The translations under genes were made by a program, and so were the position numbers. Below are positions 8,227 through 17,097 of a stretch of 64,000 nt of DNA, piece by piece. Source of the DNA: UBA3700 sp963592135 (lineage in GTDB: Bacteria; Bacillota; Clostridia; Christensenellales; UBA3700); contig CAVAVP010000006.1 in NCBI GenBank assembly GCA_963592135.1, forward strand, positions 1 to 64,000, written 5' to 3'. Each line of letters opens with the position of its first letter. The stretch's first letter is position 1. The notes beneath the pieces were generated by a model. That model ran no database searches. It worked only from the letters and a program-made list of their open reading frames with translations, and was not told where the DNA came from.

Positions 8227-9621
8227 ATGAAGAATATAGACTTAGGAACTCCCAATACTTTAAAAAGCATAATGCACTTAGCACTACCTTCAATGCTAGC
8301 TCAACTAGTTACGGTTTTATATAGCATTGTAGATAGAATTTTCATTGGAAACATGGCTGAAGTTGGAGAAATTGCTTTAGTTGGTGTTGGAGTTGTTGCA
8401 CCTATTGCTACATTTATAACCTCCTTTGCATACTGGGTTGGTTTTGGAGGCGCCCCTATTTTTGCAATGTATTTAGGTGAAAAAGATGAAGAATATGCAA
8501 AGAAAATTTTTTCAAATGCCTTTATACTTCTAATTATTCTATCTTTAATACTTATGACATTCTTCTATGCTTTAGGAAAACCTATTCTTTATCTATTTGG
8601 TGCTTCTAATGAATCATTTCCTTATGCATATAAATACTTTCTTATCTATTTAGGAGGAACATTCTTCTCTATTTTAACATATGGACTTAACCAATTTGTT
8701 ATAGCACAAGGAAAATCAGTTTTAACAATGTTTGTTACATTAATTGGTGCCATTTTAAATATCATTCTAGACCCTATATTTATCTATAAATTAAATTTAG
8801 GGGTTGCAGGTGCTGCTTGGGCTACTGTTATTGCTCAATTTGTCTCTTTCCTATTTGTTTTATTTTTAGTTTTAAAAGTTACAAATATAAAATTATCTTT
8901 CCATAAATTAGATAAAAAAATAGTAAAAAGAATAGTAAAACTAGGTTTTTCACCATTTATTATATTAGTCACGGATTCAGTTATTTATATTGCTTTAAAT
9001 ACTTGTATTAAAGCATTTGGCGGCGATAGCGCAGATTTTTATATAGAAGTAGCAACTATAACACAAGCTTTCTTCTCTTTATTTACAGGCCCACTTCTTG
9101 GTATATCTACAGGCACTCAATCGCTACTTTCTTTCAATTATGGTGCTAAGAATCTTGATTTAATAAAAAAGGCCGAAAAACAGCTTATTGTTTTTGCTTT
9201 CTTATTTACAACTTTTAGTTTTGTAATTTCATTCTTCATAGGAACGCCATTTGCAAAATTATTTATTTCTCTATCCTCATCAAACGCAAACAGCGAAGTT
9301 ATTTCGACAACAGGAAAAGTTATTTCTATTTATATGAGCGGTATTATTCCACTAACATTTCAATATGTTTGTGTTGATGGAATTACAGCACTTGGTCAAG
9401 CAAGATACTCTATTTGGCTATCTTTATTTAGAAAAATGATTTTACTATTACCTTTGACTATATTGTTGCCTTTGTTTACGAAAATTTGTTTCAATGTTTT
9501 CTACGCAGAGCCTATTGCAGATATAATATCTTCATTTGCATCGCTTGTTGTATATTTGATACTACTGCCAAAAATTCTTAAAGAAAGAGAAAATCAACCA
9601 ATCGATCAAATACTAGAATAA
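8227..9621 (+). CDS. MATE family efflux transporter
   Basis: Twelve-helix multidrug and toxin extrusion antiporter, predicted to export cationic compounds using a Na+ or H+ gradient. The 464-residue protein starts with the typical 'LALPSMLAQLVTVLYSIVDRIFIGN' region and shows two MatE repeats (about 15-175 and 240-400). The substrate cannot be told from sequence. It has its own promoter with no ribosome-binding site (see the promoter entry). It is the only gene of the ruvC-ruvA spacer block together with mscL on the plus strand. A second, distantly related MATE is at 55271-56656. Confidence 0.92.
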   Translation: MKNIDLGTPNTLKSIMHLALPSMLAQLVTVLYSIVDRIFIGNMAEVGEIALVGVGVVAPIATFITSFAYWVGFGGAPIFAMYLGEKDEEYAKKIFSNAFILLIILSLILMTFFYALGKPILYLFGASNESFPYAYKYFLIYLGGTFFSILTYGLNQFVIAQGKSVLTMFVTLIGAILNIILDPIFIYKLNLGVAGAAWATVIAQFVSFLFVLFLVLKVTNIKLSFHKLDKKIVKRIVKLGFSPFIILVTDSVIYIALNTCIKAFGGDSADFYIEVATITQAFFSLFTGPLLGISTGTQSLLSFNYGAKNLDLIKKAEKQLIVFAFLFTTFSFVISFFIGTPFAKLFISLSSSNANSEVISTTGKVISIYMSGIIPLTFQYVCVDGITALGQARYSIWLSLFRKMILLLPLTILLPLFTKICFNVFYAEPIADIISSFASLVVYLILLPKILKERENQPIDQILE

Positions 9622-9820
9622 TTTATTTAAATAGATACGGATATTTTCTCATTTGCTCAAATATAATATTTGCCACGTTATCCATTTATCTTCTATTTTA
9701 TATAAAACAATCATTTTAATAGTTATTTTTTATATATTGCCATTAAAATAATGGTTTGTAACTAATAAAATATGAACTCATATTAATGATAAATAAAATC
9801 TAAGTATTAAGTTTGGAATT

Positions 9821-10348
9821 TTATTTTCTAGGATTTCCTTCTTTTCTATATTGATTTCCAATTTTAAATTGTGAAGTAAATCTTGCGGTTTGAGCATGAG
9901 TAAGGGCGGCAGCTAAGGCATCTGCGGCATCATCAGGTTTGGGCACTTTTACAAGGTTTAATCTTTTTGTAACCATATACTCTATTTGTTTTTTATCTGC
10001 TTTACCATAACCTGTCATCGCTTGCTTTATTTGAAGTGGCGTATACTCAAAAAGTTCCTTGCACCTTTTCAAGCAAGTAAGTACAATAACACCTCTAGCT
10101 TGTGCTACATTTATACCTGTTGTTGTATTTGTATTAAAGAATAATTCCTCAAGTGCTATTTGATCTGGTTGATATTTATCTAAAATAGCATTTATTCCCT
10201 CTTCTATTTTAAAAAGTCTTACAGGAACGGTATCTTCTTTAGGTGTTGTTACAACACCATAATCAATAATTGTAGAAACCCCTCTTTCTACATTAATTAC
10301 ACCATATCCTACAATAGCTAATCCTGGATCAATTCCTAAAACTATCAT
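9821..10348 (-). CDS. ruvC: RuvC, Holliday junction resolvase
   Basis: Endonuclease that cuts four-way junctions after RuvAB migration. The 175-residue protein has the four acidic catalytic residues in the expected places: D7 in GIDPG, E in 'ALEELFF' (about 67), and the pair in 'PDDAADALAAAL' near residue 140. Its start overlaps the proA stop by 4 nt (ATGA), so it is coupled to proA. It is the last gene of yebC-proA-ruvC; ruvA and ruvB, normally directly downstream, are displaced by 3.5 kb. Confidence 0.95.
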   Translation of the reverse strand: MIVLGIDPGLAIVGYGVINVERGVSTIIDYGVVTTPKEDTVPVRLFKIEEGINAILDKYQPDQIALEELFFNTNTTTGINVAQARGVIVLTCLKRCKELFEYTPLQIKQAMTGYGKADKKQIEYMVTKRLNLVKVPKPDDAADALAAALTHAQTARFTSQFKIGNQYRKEGNPRK

Positions 10349-11586
10349 TGTCTTATTTGTCCATTTCCCACAATGACATATTTTTCACTTGTTAGTTGTT
10401 TTAAAGCAAGTGGACCTCTTGCATGTAATTTTTGCGTAGAAATGCCTATTTCGGCCCCAAAACCAAATTCAAAACCATCTGTAAATCTTGTTGAAGTGTT
10501 TACATACAAGCATCCTGTGTCTACTTTCTTTTTGAAAATATCTATAACTTTTTCATCGGTTGCTATAATTGCATCTGAATGTTTTGTATTATTATTGTTA
10601 ATTCTATCTATTGCCTCAACATAATCCTCAACTATGTAACAAGTTAAAATATAATTTGCATGTTCTTTTTTATATTCACTCTCATCACATAATTTAGCAC
10701 TAGGAATTAAATCAACAATTTCTTGATTTCCATTAATTAAACATCCATCTTTTTGCATTCTATTTACAATCTTTGGTAACTTATCTTTTATTTTTCTATC
10801 TATAAGCAATTGCTCTGTAGCGTTGCATGTTGATGGTCTACTCATTTTTGCGTTATATACAATTTTTTCAGCCATATCTATATCTGCAGATTCATGAATA
10901 TATGTATGACAATTTCCGCCGGCTGATGCAATTACTGGCATTGTCGCATTTTCTAAAACAAAATGCTTAAGTCCATCTCCTCCCCTTGGAATAACTACAT
11001 CAACACAATCTCCTTGCTTTAGAAGTTCTAAAGACGAATCTCTTGATGTATCATCAATAAATGAAACAATATTTTCGTCGTAATTATTATCTTTTAAAGC
11101 ATTTTTAATTACGCTATATAAAACTCTATTTGTATTTATTGCTTCCTTGCCGCCACGCAAAACAACGCAGTTTCCACTCTTTAAGCAAAGCACTGCCACA
11201 TCCACAGTAACATTTGGACGAGACTCATAAATTACACCAACAACACCAAGAGGAACTCTAACCTTTTTAAAATCTAGACCCTTTTTATTTACCCATGAAT
11301 CAGTAATCTCACCAATTGGATCTGGCAAAAATTCAACTTGTCTTACGCCATCAACCATAGTATTAAATCTAGAATCATTTAATGTTAGTCTATCTACCAT
11401 AGCATCGGTTAAAATACCCTTTGCATTATTTATATCTTCTTTATTTGCTAGAAAAATTTTGTCTTTATTTAATAAAAGTGCAGAAGAAATGCTCTCAAGC
11501 ATTGCATTCTTTTCGACACTATTTACTGCAGCTAATGAAAAAGCGGCTTTTTTTGCTTTTAAACAAATTTCTCTAACATTTACCAT
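10345..11586 (-). CDS. proA: ProA, glutamate-5-semialdehyde dehydrogenase
   Basis: NADPH-dependent reduction of gamma-glutamyl phosphate, second step of proline synthesis. The 413-residue protein is full length; the catalytic Cys lies in 'SRPSTCNATEQLL' (about 255) and the ALDH cofactor region 'VVLRGGKEA' is near residue 140. Its ATG is 3 nt after the yebC stop and no ribosome site is visible, so translation probably depends on coupling. proB (glutamate 5-kinase) is not in the window. Placement between yebC and ruvC is unusual for an amino acid gene. Confidence 0.95.
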   Translation of the reverse strand: MVNVREICLKAKKAAFSLAAVNSVEKNAMLESISSALLLNKDKIFLANKEDINNAKGILTDAMVDRLTLNDSRFNTMVDGVRQVEFLPDPIGEITDSWVNKKGLDFKKVRVPLGVVGVIYESRPNVTVDVAVLCLKSGNCVVLRGGKEAINTNRVLYSVIKNALKDNNYDENIVSFIDDTSRDSSLELLKQGDCVDVVIPRGGDGLKHFVLENATMPVIASAGGNCHTYIHESADIDMAEKIVYNAKMSRPSTCNATEQLLIDRKIKDKLPKIVNRMQKDGCLINGNQEIVDLIPSAKLCDESEYKKEHANYILTCYIVEDYVEAIDRINNNNTKHSDAIIATDEKVIDIFKKKVDTGCLYVNTSTRFTDGFEFGFGAEIGISTQKLHARGPLALKQLTSEKYVIVGNGQIRQ

Positions 11587-11589
11587 TTA

Positions 11590-12333
11590 TTAGTCTTCTT
11601 CCTCTGACTCGAATAATGTTGCATTATGATATACATTTTGTACGTCATCATCATCTTCAAGCATATCTATTAATCTTTGAACTTTTGCTGTATCTTCTTC
11701 GTTTAATTCTGTTGTTGATGTTGGAACTTCTGCAACTTCAGCAGATAAGATCTTAATTGATGAATTCTTTTCTAATGCTTCACGAACAGCTGAAAAACTA
11801 TTAACTGGAGTTCTAATTTCAAAACATCCTTCATCAGCTATTACATCATCTGCCCCTAAATCAATTGCAAGCATCATAATATCATCTTCGTTTTGTCCTT
11901 CAGAATCAATTACAATAACACCCATTCTGTTAAACATATATGATACGCAACCTGAAACTCCTAGAGAACCGCCACATTTATCAAAATAGCATCTAACATT
12001 ACCAACAGTTCTATTAACTTTATCTGTTAATGTTTCAACCATCATTGCAATTCCGCATGGGCCATAACCTTCATAAACATTTTCTACATAGTTTACTTGT
12101 TCACCATCACCGGCAGCCTTTTTAATTCCTCTATTAATATTATCATTTGGCATATTTGCAGCCTTAGCTTTTGCTATTACATCACGTAATTTTGCGTTGT
12201 TTGCTGGATCTGGACCACCTGCTTTAACAGCAACTGCAATCTCTCTACCAATTTTTGTAAAAACATTTGCTCTTGCAGCGTCGTTTTTACCTTTCTTCAT
12301 TTGTATATTGTGCCATTTTGAATGTCCTGACAT
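11590..12333 (-). CDS. yebC: YebC/PmpR family protein
   Basis: Conserved TACO1/YebC protein of 247 residues beginning MSGHSKWHNIQMKK. The family was long described as a transcription regulator; recent work links YebC members to translation of proline-rich stretches, so the role here is not certain. All three domains are present: the Lys-rich N-terminus, the central 'YEGYGPCGIAMMVE' region and the acidic C-terminal 'EDDDDVQNVYHN' motif. A strong AAGGAGA precedes the ATG. It leads an operon with proA and ruvC; association with ruvC is the common ancestral arrangement. Confidence 0.95.
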   Translation of the reverse strand: MSGHSKWHNIQMKKGKNDAARANVFTKIGREIAVAVKAGGPDPANNAKLRDVIAKAKAANMPNDNINRGIKKAAGDGEQVNYVENVYEGYGPCGIAMMVETLTDKVNRTVGNVRCYFDKCGGSLGVSGCVSYMFNRMGVIVIDSEGQNEDDIMMLAIDLGADDVIADEGCFEIRTPVNSFSAVREALEKNSSIKILSAEVAEVPTSTTELNEEDTAKVQRLIDMLEDDDDVQNVYHNATLFESEEED

Positions 12334-12367
12334 ATTTGTTTCTCCTTAATTTCTAATTATCTTTAAT

Positions 12368-12397
12368 ATTATAAACTAATATTAGCCTTTATTTCAA
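12368..12397 (-). promoter_or_regulatory. Promoter of yebC-proA-ruvC
   Basis: On the minus strand TTGAAA (12397-12392), 18-nt spacer, TATAAT (12373-12368). It overlaps the stop codon of the upstream methyltransferase gene. Confidence 0.5.
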
Positions 12398-13149
12398 TGT
12401 TTTGAAAAAGATAAGTGATATAAAGCAACAGACAATGAAACTGCTGCATTTAGACTTTCTATATCTCCCTTCATTGGAAGTGATATAAGTGTTGAACACT
12501 TGTCTTTTAATTCTTTTGAAACACCGTGTGCTTCAGACCCTATAACCAAAGCAAATGGCTTTTTAATTTCTTTCATATCGTAGATGTTCTCACCTTTCAT
12601 ATCAAGAGTGATTACATTGTAATTTTTCAACATTTTTAATGCTTCAATACATGAAACATTTAAAACATTTACTCTAAACAAACCACCCATCGTTGACCTT
12701 ACAACCTTTGGAGACAAAATATCTACTGTATTTATAGCTAAAATATTTTTAACACCGCAAGCAACACATGTTCTTATAATTGTTCCTACATTCCCTGGAT
12801 CTGTATTTCCATCAAGAACAACAGTGTTTGAGTTTTCATCAAACTCTTGTTTTTGAATCTTTATCGTACAAAGTATTCCGCAAGGAGTTTTAGTATCAGA
12901 TAAAACATTCATAACTTTTTGGTCAACTAAATAAATTTTTTCTTCATTAAATTTATTCAAAATACCTTGAAATTGATTAACTTTGCTTTTTTCTACAAAT
13001 ATAGAATCAACATCAACATTTTTTGGCAAATCTTTAATAATATTTGCACCCTCAACTACAAAAAGACCTTGAGATAAACGTTCTTGTTTATCTTTTAGCG
13101 CTCTAACATTTTTTATTAAAGGATTAGATATTGATGTTATTTCTTTCAT
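12394..13149 (-). CDS. TrmH/SpoU family rRNA 2'-O-methyltransferase
   Basis: SPOUT-class methyltransferase using SAM, related to RlmB and TsnR; the exact rRNA target is not deducible. From the ATG at 13149 it is 251 residues: an N-terminal substrate domain ('LKDKQERLSQGLFVVEG', SpoU_sub_bind) and a knotted catalytic domain with 'DPGNVGTIIRT' (about 120-130), 'LVIGSEAHGVS' (about 200) and 'SLNAAVSLSVALY' near the end. A TTG seven codons earlier lies inside the T tract of the rplT terminator and is not credible. It follows rplT in the same direction. Confidence 0.9.
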   Translation of the reverse strand: MKEITSISNPLIKNVRALKDKQERLSQGLFVVEGANIIKDLPKNVDVDSIFVEKSKVNQFQGILNKFNEEKIYLVDQKVMNVLSDTKTPCGILCTIKIQKQEFDENSNTVVLDGNTDPGNVGTIIRTCVACGVKNILAINTVDILSPKVVRSTMGGLFRVNVLNVSCIEALKMLKNYNVITLDMKGENIYDMKEIKKPFALVIGSEAHGVSKELKDKCSTLISLPMKGDIESLNAAVSLSVALYHLSFSKH

Positions 13150-13154
13150 TTTAG

Positions 13155-13190
13155 CTAATAAAAAAGGCAACCTGTTTATTGGTTGCCTTT
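13155..13190 (-). terminator. Terminator of infC-rpmI-rplT
   Basis: Perfect 10-bp inverted repeat (13190-13181 with 13172-13163), 8-nt loop, followed on the minus strand by TTTTTTATT. It lies just beyond the rplT stop and ends 6 nt before the methyltransferase ATG. Confidence 0.92.
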
Positions 13191-13204
13191 ATGTGATTTT
13201 TTGA

Positions 13205-13549
13205 TTAACCCTTAACCTTTTCACATAAAGCTGTGAAAGCTGCTGGATCTGAAACTGCTAAATCAGCAAGTACTTTTCTGTTTAAGTCAATTCCGTTAAC
13301 TTTTAATCCATGCATTAATGTGCTATAAGTTAAACCATTCATTCTAGCTGCAGCGTTGATACGTGCAATCCATAATTGTCTGAAATCTCTCTTCTTTCTT
13401 CTTCTGCCAGCAAATGCATATTGGCCAGATTTCATAACTGCTTGACGAGCAATTCTATATAACTTTGATTTAGCACCAAAGTAACCTTTAGCTTGTTTTA
13501 AAATTTTTCTTCTCTTTTTAACGCCGTTTACGCCTCTTTTAATTCTCAT
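13205..13549 (-). CDS. rplT: Ribosomal protein bL20
   Basis: Large-subunit assembly protein that also represses its own operon by binding the leader RNA in Firmicutes and enterobacteria. The 114-residue protein begins MRIKRGVNGVKKRRKILK and has the basic N-terminal extension and the 'LWIARINAAARMNGLTYSTLMHGL' region. The C-terminus is a few residues shorter than the common 117-119. Last gene of infC-rpmI-rplT, 13 nt after rpmI, followed by a strong terminator. Confidence 0.97.
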   Translation of the reverse strand: MRIKRGVNGVKKRRKILKQAKGYFGAKSKLYRIARQAVMKSGQYAFAGRRRKKRDFRQLWIARINAAARMNGLTYSTLMHGLKVNGIDLNRKVLADLAVSDPAAFTALCEKVKG

Positions 13550-13562
13550 AGTACGCCTCCAA

Positions 13563-13751
13563 TTAAATCAAATTCTTGATTGTCTTCTCTTGTGTAGAGT
13601 CAACATATGCAACTTTTCTTAGAGAACGCATTCTCTTTGAATTCTTCTTTGTTAAGATGTGTCTTCTGTTCATCTTAGCTCTCTTAATTTTGCCACTTCC
13701 AGTTAATCTAAAACGCTTCTTAGCGCCAGTCTTTGTCTTTTGTTTAGGCAT
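13563..13751 (-). CDS. rpmI: Ribosomal protein bL35
   Basis: 62-residue, strongly basic large-subunit protein beginning MPKQKTKTGAKKRFRLTGSGKIKR, with the 'RRHILTKKNSKRMRSLRK' motif. It has a GGAGG site and sits between infC and rplT with gaps of 26 and 13 nt, the invariant order of this operon. Confidence 0.97.
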   Translation of the reverse strand: MPKQKTKTGAKKRFRLTGSGKIKRAKMNRRHILTKKNSKRMRSLRKVAYVDSTQEKTIKNLI

Positions 13752-13777
13752 GATATTACCTCCAATATTTATATGTT

Positions 13778-14296
13778 TTATTTTTTATCTACTTTCTTTG
13801 GTACTAACAACATAGATATTTCTCTACCTTGAAGTACTGGTTTTTGGTCAACATCAGCAACATTTGCTAACATTTCTGCAAACTTATCCATATTTCTAAT
13901 TCCAAGTTCAGGCCTTGCATTTTGTCTTCCCTTTAACCTAATACAAACTTTAACTTTGTTTCCTTCTTCTATAAACTTTGTTGTTTGCTTAGCTCTTGTG
14001 TTCATGTCTCCTACATCAATAACGGCAGAAAGCATAACCTCTTTTATTTTTACAACTTTTTGGTTCTTCTTATTTTCCTTTTCCTTCTTTGCTTGTTCAT
14101 ATTTCCATTTAGAATAATCTAATATCTTACAAACATAAGGTTCTGTAGCCGAGCTCATTAAAACCAAATCCTTACCAGCTTCATATGCTCTGTTTTGAGC
14201 TTCTTTAATTGGTAAAATACCTAGTTGTGTACCATCTTCGCCAATTAGCTTTACTTCTTTAGTTCTAATTTGTTCATTAATAAGTAGTTCTTTAAT
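13778..14296 (-). CDS. infC: Translation initiation factor IF-3 (AUU start)
   Basis: IF-3 binds the 30S subunit, discriminates against non-canonical start codons and keeps subunits apart. I place the start at AUU (14296-14294): AGGAGGA lies eight bases upstream (14310-14304) and the resulting 172-residue protein begins with the family's usual 'IKELLINEQIR'. A reading from an ATG at 14371 would run through the leader hairpin and add 25 residues with no family match. The protein has the N-domain (1-75), the Lys-rich linker 'KKEKENKKNQK' and the C-domain (about 85-172). An AUU start is the known basis of infC autoregulation, because IF-3 itself rejects AUU. Confidence 0.93.
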   Translation of the reverse strand: MKELLINEQIRTKEVKLIGEDGTQLGILPIKEAQNRAYEAGKDLVLMSSATEPYVCKILDYSKWKYEQAKKEKENKKNQKVVKIKEVMLSAVIDVGDMNTRAKQTTKFIEEGNKVKVCIRLKGRQNARPELGIRNMDKFAEMLANVADVDQKPVLQGREISMLLVPKKVDKK

Positions 14297-14432
14297 AGTT
14301 GTATCCTCCTTCCGTTTTGGTCTAAAAAATATGGGCAACAAAATAGTCTTGTTGTCCATAGAAAAATTCATTTAATTCTATATACCATATCAACGCAATT
14401 ATCGATAGGTGAGACCAAGTCTACTTCATTTG
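14297..14432 (-). promoter_or_regulatory. infC-rpmI-rplT leader with transcription attenuator
   Basis: The predicted leader runs from about 14432 to the AUU start. Within it the hairpin 14359-14331 (11-bp stem with one A-C mismatch, 7-nt loop) is followed by ATTTTTT (14330-14324), a typical intrinsic terminator located inside the leader. In Firmicutes this operon is controlled by L20 binding to its leader (Rfam L20_leader) through premature termination; the position and layout fit that family. I did not fold the upstream half, so the L20-binding structure is inferred. Confidence 0.75.
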
Positions 14433-14439
14433 CATAAGT

Positions 14440-14469
14440 ATAATATCAAAGCTTCAATTATACTGTCAA
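14440..14469 (-). promoter_or_regulatory. Promoter of infC-rpmI-rplT
   Basis: Perfect TTGACA (14469-14464), 18-nt spacer and TATTAT (14445-14440) on the minus strand, giving a leader of about 135 nt that contains the attenuator. Confidence 0.7.
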
Positions 14470-14491
14470 ATGAAAAACACCTATTTCTCGC

Positions 14492-14884
14492 TTAAAATTC
14501 ATGAACTTCAGGTGCTTTTTTAAATGATGAAAAAGTTGCAGTTATATCCTTTAGATAAAATACAACAGTATTTCCATCTCCAGCCTTATACATGTTTTGA
14601 AGTTCAGGATAAGCATCTAGCATAGATTTTTCAGCTTCAATTGAAGGATCTTCAACTGCTTTTGCATCAATTCTTAACCACTCACCATTAAAAAATGCAC
14701 AAATAGATATATTTTCATTTTCTTTCATTTGCTTATAACAATTCTTTACTCTTCCTGTTTGAATATAAAGTCTATTGTTATACATATTTATTGTTCCAAA
14801 TGGTCTAATATCTGGCTTACCATTGTTAATAGTAGCTAGATAATAAACATTTGCATCCTTTAAAAATTTTAATACTTTTTCCAT
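14492..14884 (-). CDS. Pyridoxamine 5'-phosphate oxidase-like flavoprotein
   Basis: 130-residue split-barrel protein of the PNPOx-like FMN-binding superfamily, with 'YYLATINNGKPDIRPFG' at the N-terminus and 'RLYIQTGRVKNCYKQM' (about 43-58), which usually contacts the FMN phosphate. Members of this size are general flavin reductase-like proteins; the substrate is unknown and true vitamin B6 synthesis is unlikely. It begins 1 nt after the thrS stop, so it is the second gene of the T-box-controlled transcript. No strong terminator follows; a weak CACCT/AGGTG stem lies just past the stop. Confidence 0.85.
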   Translation of the reverse strand: MEKVLKFLKDANVYYLATINNGKPDIRPFGTINMYNNRLYIQTGRVKNCYKQMKENENISICAFFNGEWLRIDAKAVEDPSIEAEKSMLDAYPELQNMYKAGDGNTVVFYLKDITATFSSFKKAPEVHEF

Positions 14885-14885
14885 A

Positions 14886-16814
14886 TTAGTCTAATTTAAA
14901 TGATTTAACATCTTGTTTTATTCTTGAAACGATTTCGGATATTGTCATTTTTCCTAAATCACCTTCGTTTCTACGAGTAACAGATACTGAGTTTTCTTCC
15001 ATTTCTTTATCACCAACTACAAGTAAATATGGAATCTTTTCAAGTCTTGCTTCTCTAATCTTTTTACCTAATGTTTCATTTCTTAAGTCAGCTTCTGCTC
15101 TAATACCTTCATCATAAAGTTTACTTACAACTTCTTTTGCAAAATCAGCTTGTCTATCTGTCAAAGCTAAAACTTTAGCTTGAACCGGAGCACACCAGAC
15201 AGGGAATGCACCAGCAAATTTTTCTATCATTAATGCAATTGTTCTTTCAAAACAACCAATAGAAGTTCTATGAATAATATAAGGTCTTACTTTCTCACCA
15301 TTTTCGTCAACATATGACATATCAAATCTTTCAGCCAAGAACATATCAACTTGAATGGTAATTAAGGTATCTTCCTTACCAAATACATTCTTTACTTGAA
15401 TATCTAGTTTTGGACCATAGAATGCTGCTTCGCCAATTCCTTCTTCATATTCAAGACCAATGTCATCCAAAAGATTCTTCATTGTCTTTTCAGCTTTATC
15501 CCAAATTTCTGGCTGTTGAATATACTTAACTTTATCATTTGGATCCCATCTACTAAATCTATATGAAACATCATCTAAAAGTCCTGTTATCTTTAACATA
15601 AATCTTGCTAAGTCTAAGCAACCTTTAAATTCTTCCTCTAGTTGATCAGGTCTTATGATTAAATGACCTTCTGAAATTGTGAATTGTCTTACACGAATTA
15701 ATCCATGCATTTCACCTGAAGCTTCATTTCTAAATAGTGTTGAAGTTTCACCATATCTTAATGGTAAATCTTTATAAGATTTTTGATCAGCTTTGTAAAC
15801 CATATATTGGAATGGACATGTCATTGGACGAAGAGCAAATACTTCACTATCTTTTTCTTCATCTCCAAGAACGAACATACCATCTTTATAGTGATCCCAG
15901 TGACCAGACAATTTATATAAATCTGACTTTGCCATAAATGGAGTTTTTGTTCTAACATATCCTCTTCTTTCCTCCTCATCTTCGACGAATCTTGAAAGAA
16001 TTCTAAATATTTTTTCTCCCTTTGGCATTAATAATGGTAAACCTTGACCAATATATTCATTCGTTGTAAAGATTTTTAATTCTCTACCAAGCTTGTTATG
16101 ATCTCTCTTTTTAGCTTCTTCAAGCATAGCAATATAATCTGCAAGTTCTTGCTTACTATCAAAACATGTACCATAAATACGTGTTAACATCTTGTTTTTC
16201 TCAGAACCTCTCCAGTATGCACCAGTAATGCTCATCAACTTAAATGCTTTAATATATCCAGTTGATGGAATATGAGGTCCAGCACATAAATCTGTAAAAT
16301 TGCCTTGCTTATAAAAAGAGATTGTCGCATCCTTTGGTAAATCATTAATTAATTCTACTTTATAATCCTCACCGTAATTTTTCATTAAAGCAATTGCTTC
16401 TTCTCTTGGAAGTTCAAATCTTTCAAGCGGATAATTTGCTTTGATAATATTTTTCATTTCTTGCTCGATTTTAGCTAAATTTTCGGTAGTTATTGGAGTC
16501 TTAAAATCAAAATCATAATAGAAGCCATCATCAATAGCTGGTCCAATTGCAAGTTTGCATGTTGGATAGATATTCTTTATAGCTTGAGCTAATATATGAG
16601 AACAAGTATGACGATATAATTTTTTACCTTCTGCATCTTTAAATGTTAAAAATTCAATCTTGCAATCTTTACCTTCTAATTTTGCACGCATTTCTGTCAA
16701 CTTACCATCAACTTTCGCTGCAAGAGCTCCCTTTACTTCATTGTCTTTTGCAATTTCAAATAAAGAAGCTTCATTTGAGTATTCTTTTTGAACACCATTA
16801 ATTGTTACTAACAT
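14886..16814 (-). CDS. thrS: Threonyl-tRNA synthetase
   Basis: Charges tRNA-Thr and edits mischarged Ser. The 642-residue protein has the TGS domain (1-60), the N2 editing domain with HxxxH in 'HTCSHILAQA' (about 73) and 'TDLCAGPHIP' (about 178), and the class II core with motif 2 'LFRNEASGEMHGLIRVRQF' and motif 3 'SIGCFERTIALMIE', then the anticodon-binding domain (about 540-642). GGAGG precedes the ATG. It is regulated by the T-box leader directly upstream. Confidence 0.98.
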   Translation of the reverse strand: MLVTINGVQKEYSNEASLFEIAKDNEVKGALAAKVDGKLTEMRAKLEGKDCKIEFLTFKDAEGKKLYRHTCSHILAQAIKNIYPTCKLAIGPAIDDGFYYDFDFKTPITTENLAKIEQEMKNIIKANYPLERFELPREEAIALMKNYGEDYKVELINDLPKDATISFYKQGNFTDLCAGPHIPSTGYIKAFKLMSITGAYWRGSEKNKMLTRIYGTCFDSKQELADYIAMLEEAKKRDHNKLGRELKIFTTNEYIGQGLPLLMPKGEKIFRILSRFVEDEEERRGYVRTKTPFMAKSDLYKLSGHWDHYKDGMFVLGDEEKDSEVFALRPMTCPFQYMVYKADQKSYKDLPLRYGETSTLFRNEASGEMHGLIRVRQFTISEGHLIIRPDQLEEEFKGCLDLARFMLKITGLLDDVSYRFSRWDPNDKVKYIQQPEIWDKAEKTMKNLLDDIGLEYEEGIGEAAFYGPKLDIQVKNVFGKEDTLITIQVDMFLAERFDMSYVDENGEKVRPYIIHRTSIGCFERTIALMIEKFAGAFPVWCAPVQAKVLALTDRQADFAKEVVSKLYDEGIRAEADLRNETLGKKIREARLEKIPYLLVVGDKEMEENSVSVTRRNEGDLGKMTISEIVSRIKQDVKSFKLD

Positions 16815-16840
16815 TTTTTACCTCCAATAATATAAAAAAA

Positions 16841-17057
16841 TCCTTATGCTTAACTGCATAAGGACGATAATTTCGCGGTTCCACCTTATTTATAGATTTC
16901 TCTATCTCTTAATTTGCATGTACAGCATGCCCTGGCTTTTTAAGTAGGTAGTACTTGCTTTGACTATTTCACATCTTCTCAACTTCGCGATGCTCTCTTT
17001 AGAAACGTTTTAAAGTAGCTTGTCCTTCTTTGTGATTTCACTCACTTGCTATTTGTA
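16841..17057 (-). promoter_or_regulatory. T-box riboswitch controlling thrS
   Basis: Read on the minus strand, the leader contains the conserved T-box core AAGGTGGAACCGCG (16887-16874) followed by an intrinsic terminator stem (16864-16841, 10-bp arms) and a run of seven T. Uncharged tRNA pairs its acceptor end with the T-box and prevents the terminator. A threonine specifier codon (ACU or ACC) is visible in the Stem I 3' side near 16941-16958, but I did not fold the stem, so its exact position is inferred from the downstream gene. Confidence 0.93.
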
Positions 17058-17063
17058 TTTTAG

Positions 17064-17092
17064 ATTTTAATATCTTATATTTTTTTTGTCAA
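17064..17092 (-). promoter_or_regulatory. Promoter of thrS
   Basis: TTGACA (17092-17087), 17-nt spacer, TAAAAT (17069-17064) on the minus strand, placing the start of the T-box leader near 17057. Confidence 0.7.
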
Positions 17093-17097
17093 CAAAT

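Noticed and set aside
9623..9685. 20-codon minus-strand frame (M-D-N-V-A-N ... Y-L-F-K)
   Set aside because: It looks like a peptide tail but has no ribosome site and no family match. At best it is a remnant, so it is not listed as a gene.
13149..13170. TTG start seven codons upstream for the SpoU methyltransferase
   Set aside because: It lies in the T run of the rplT terminator and has no ribosome site. The ATG at 13149 gives the normal family N-terminus.
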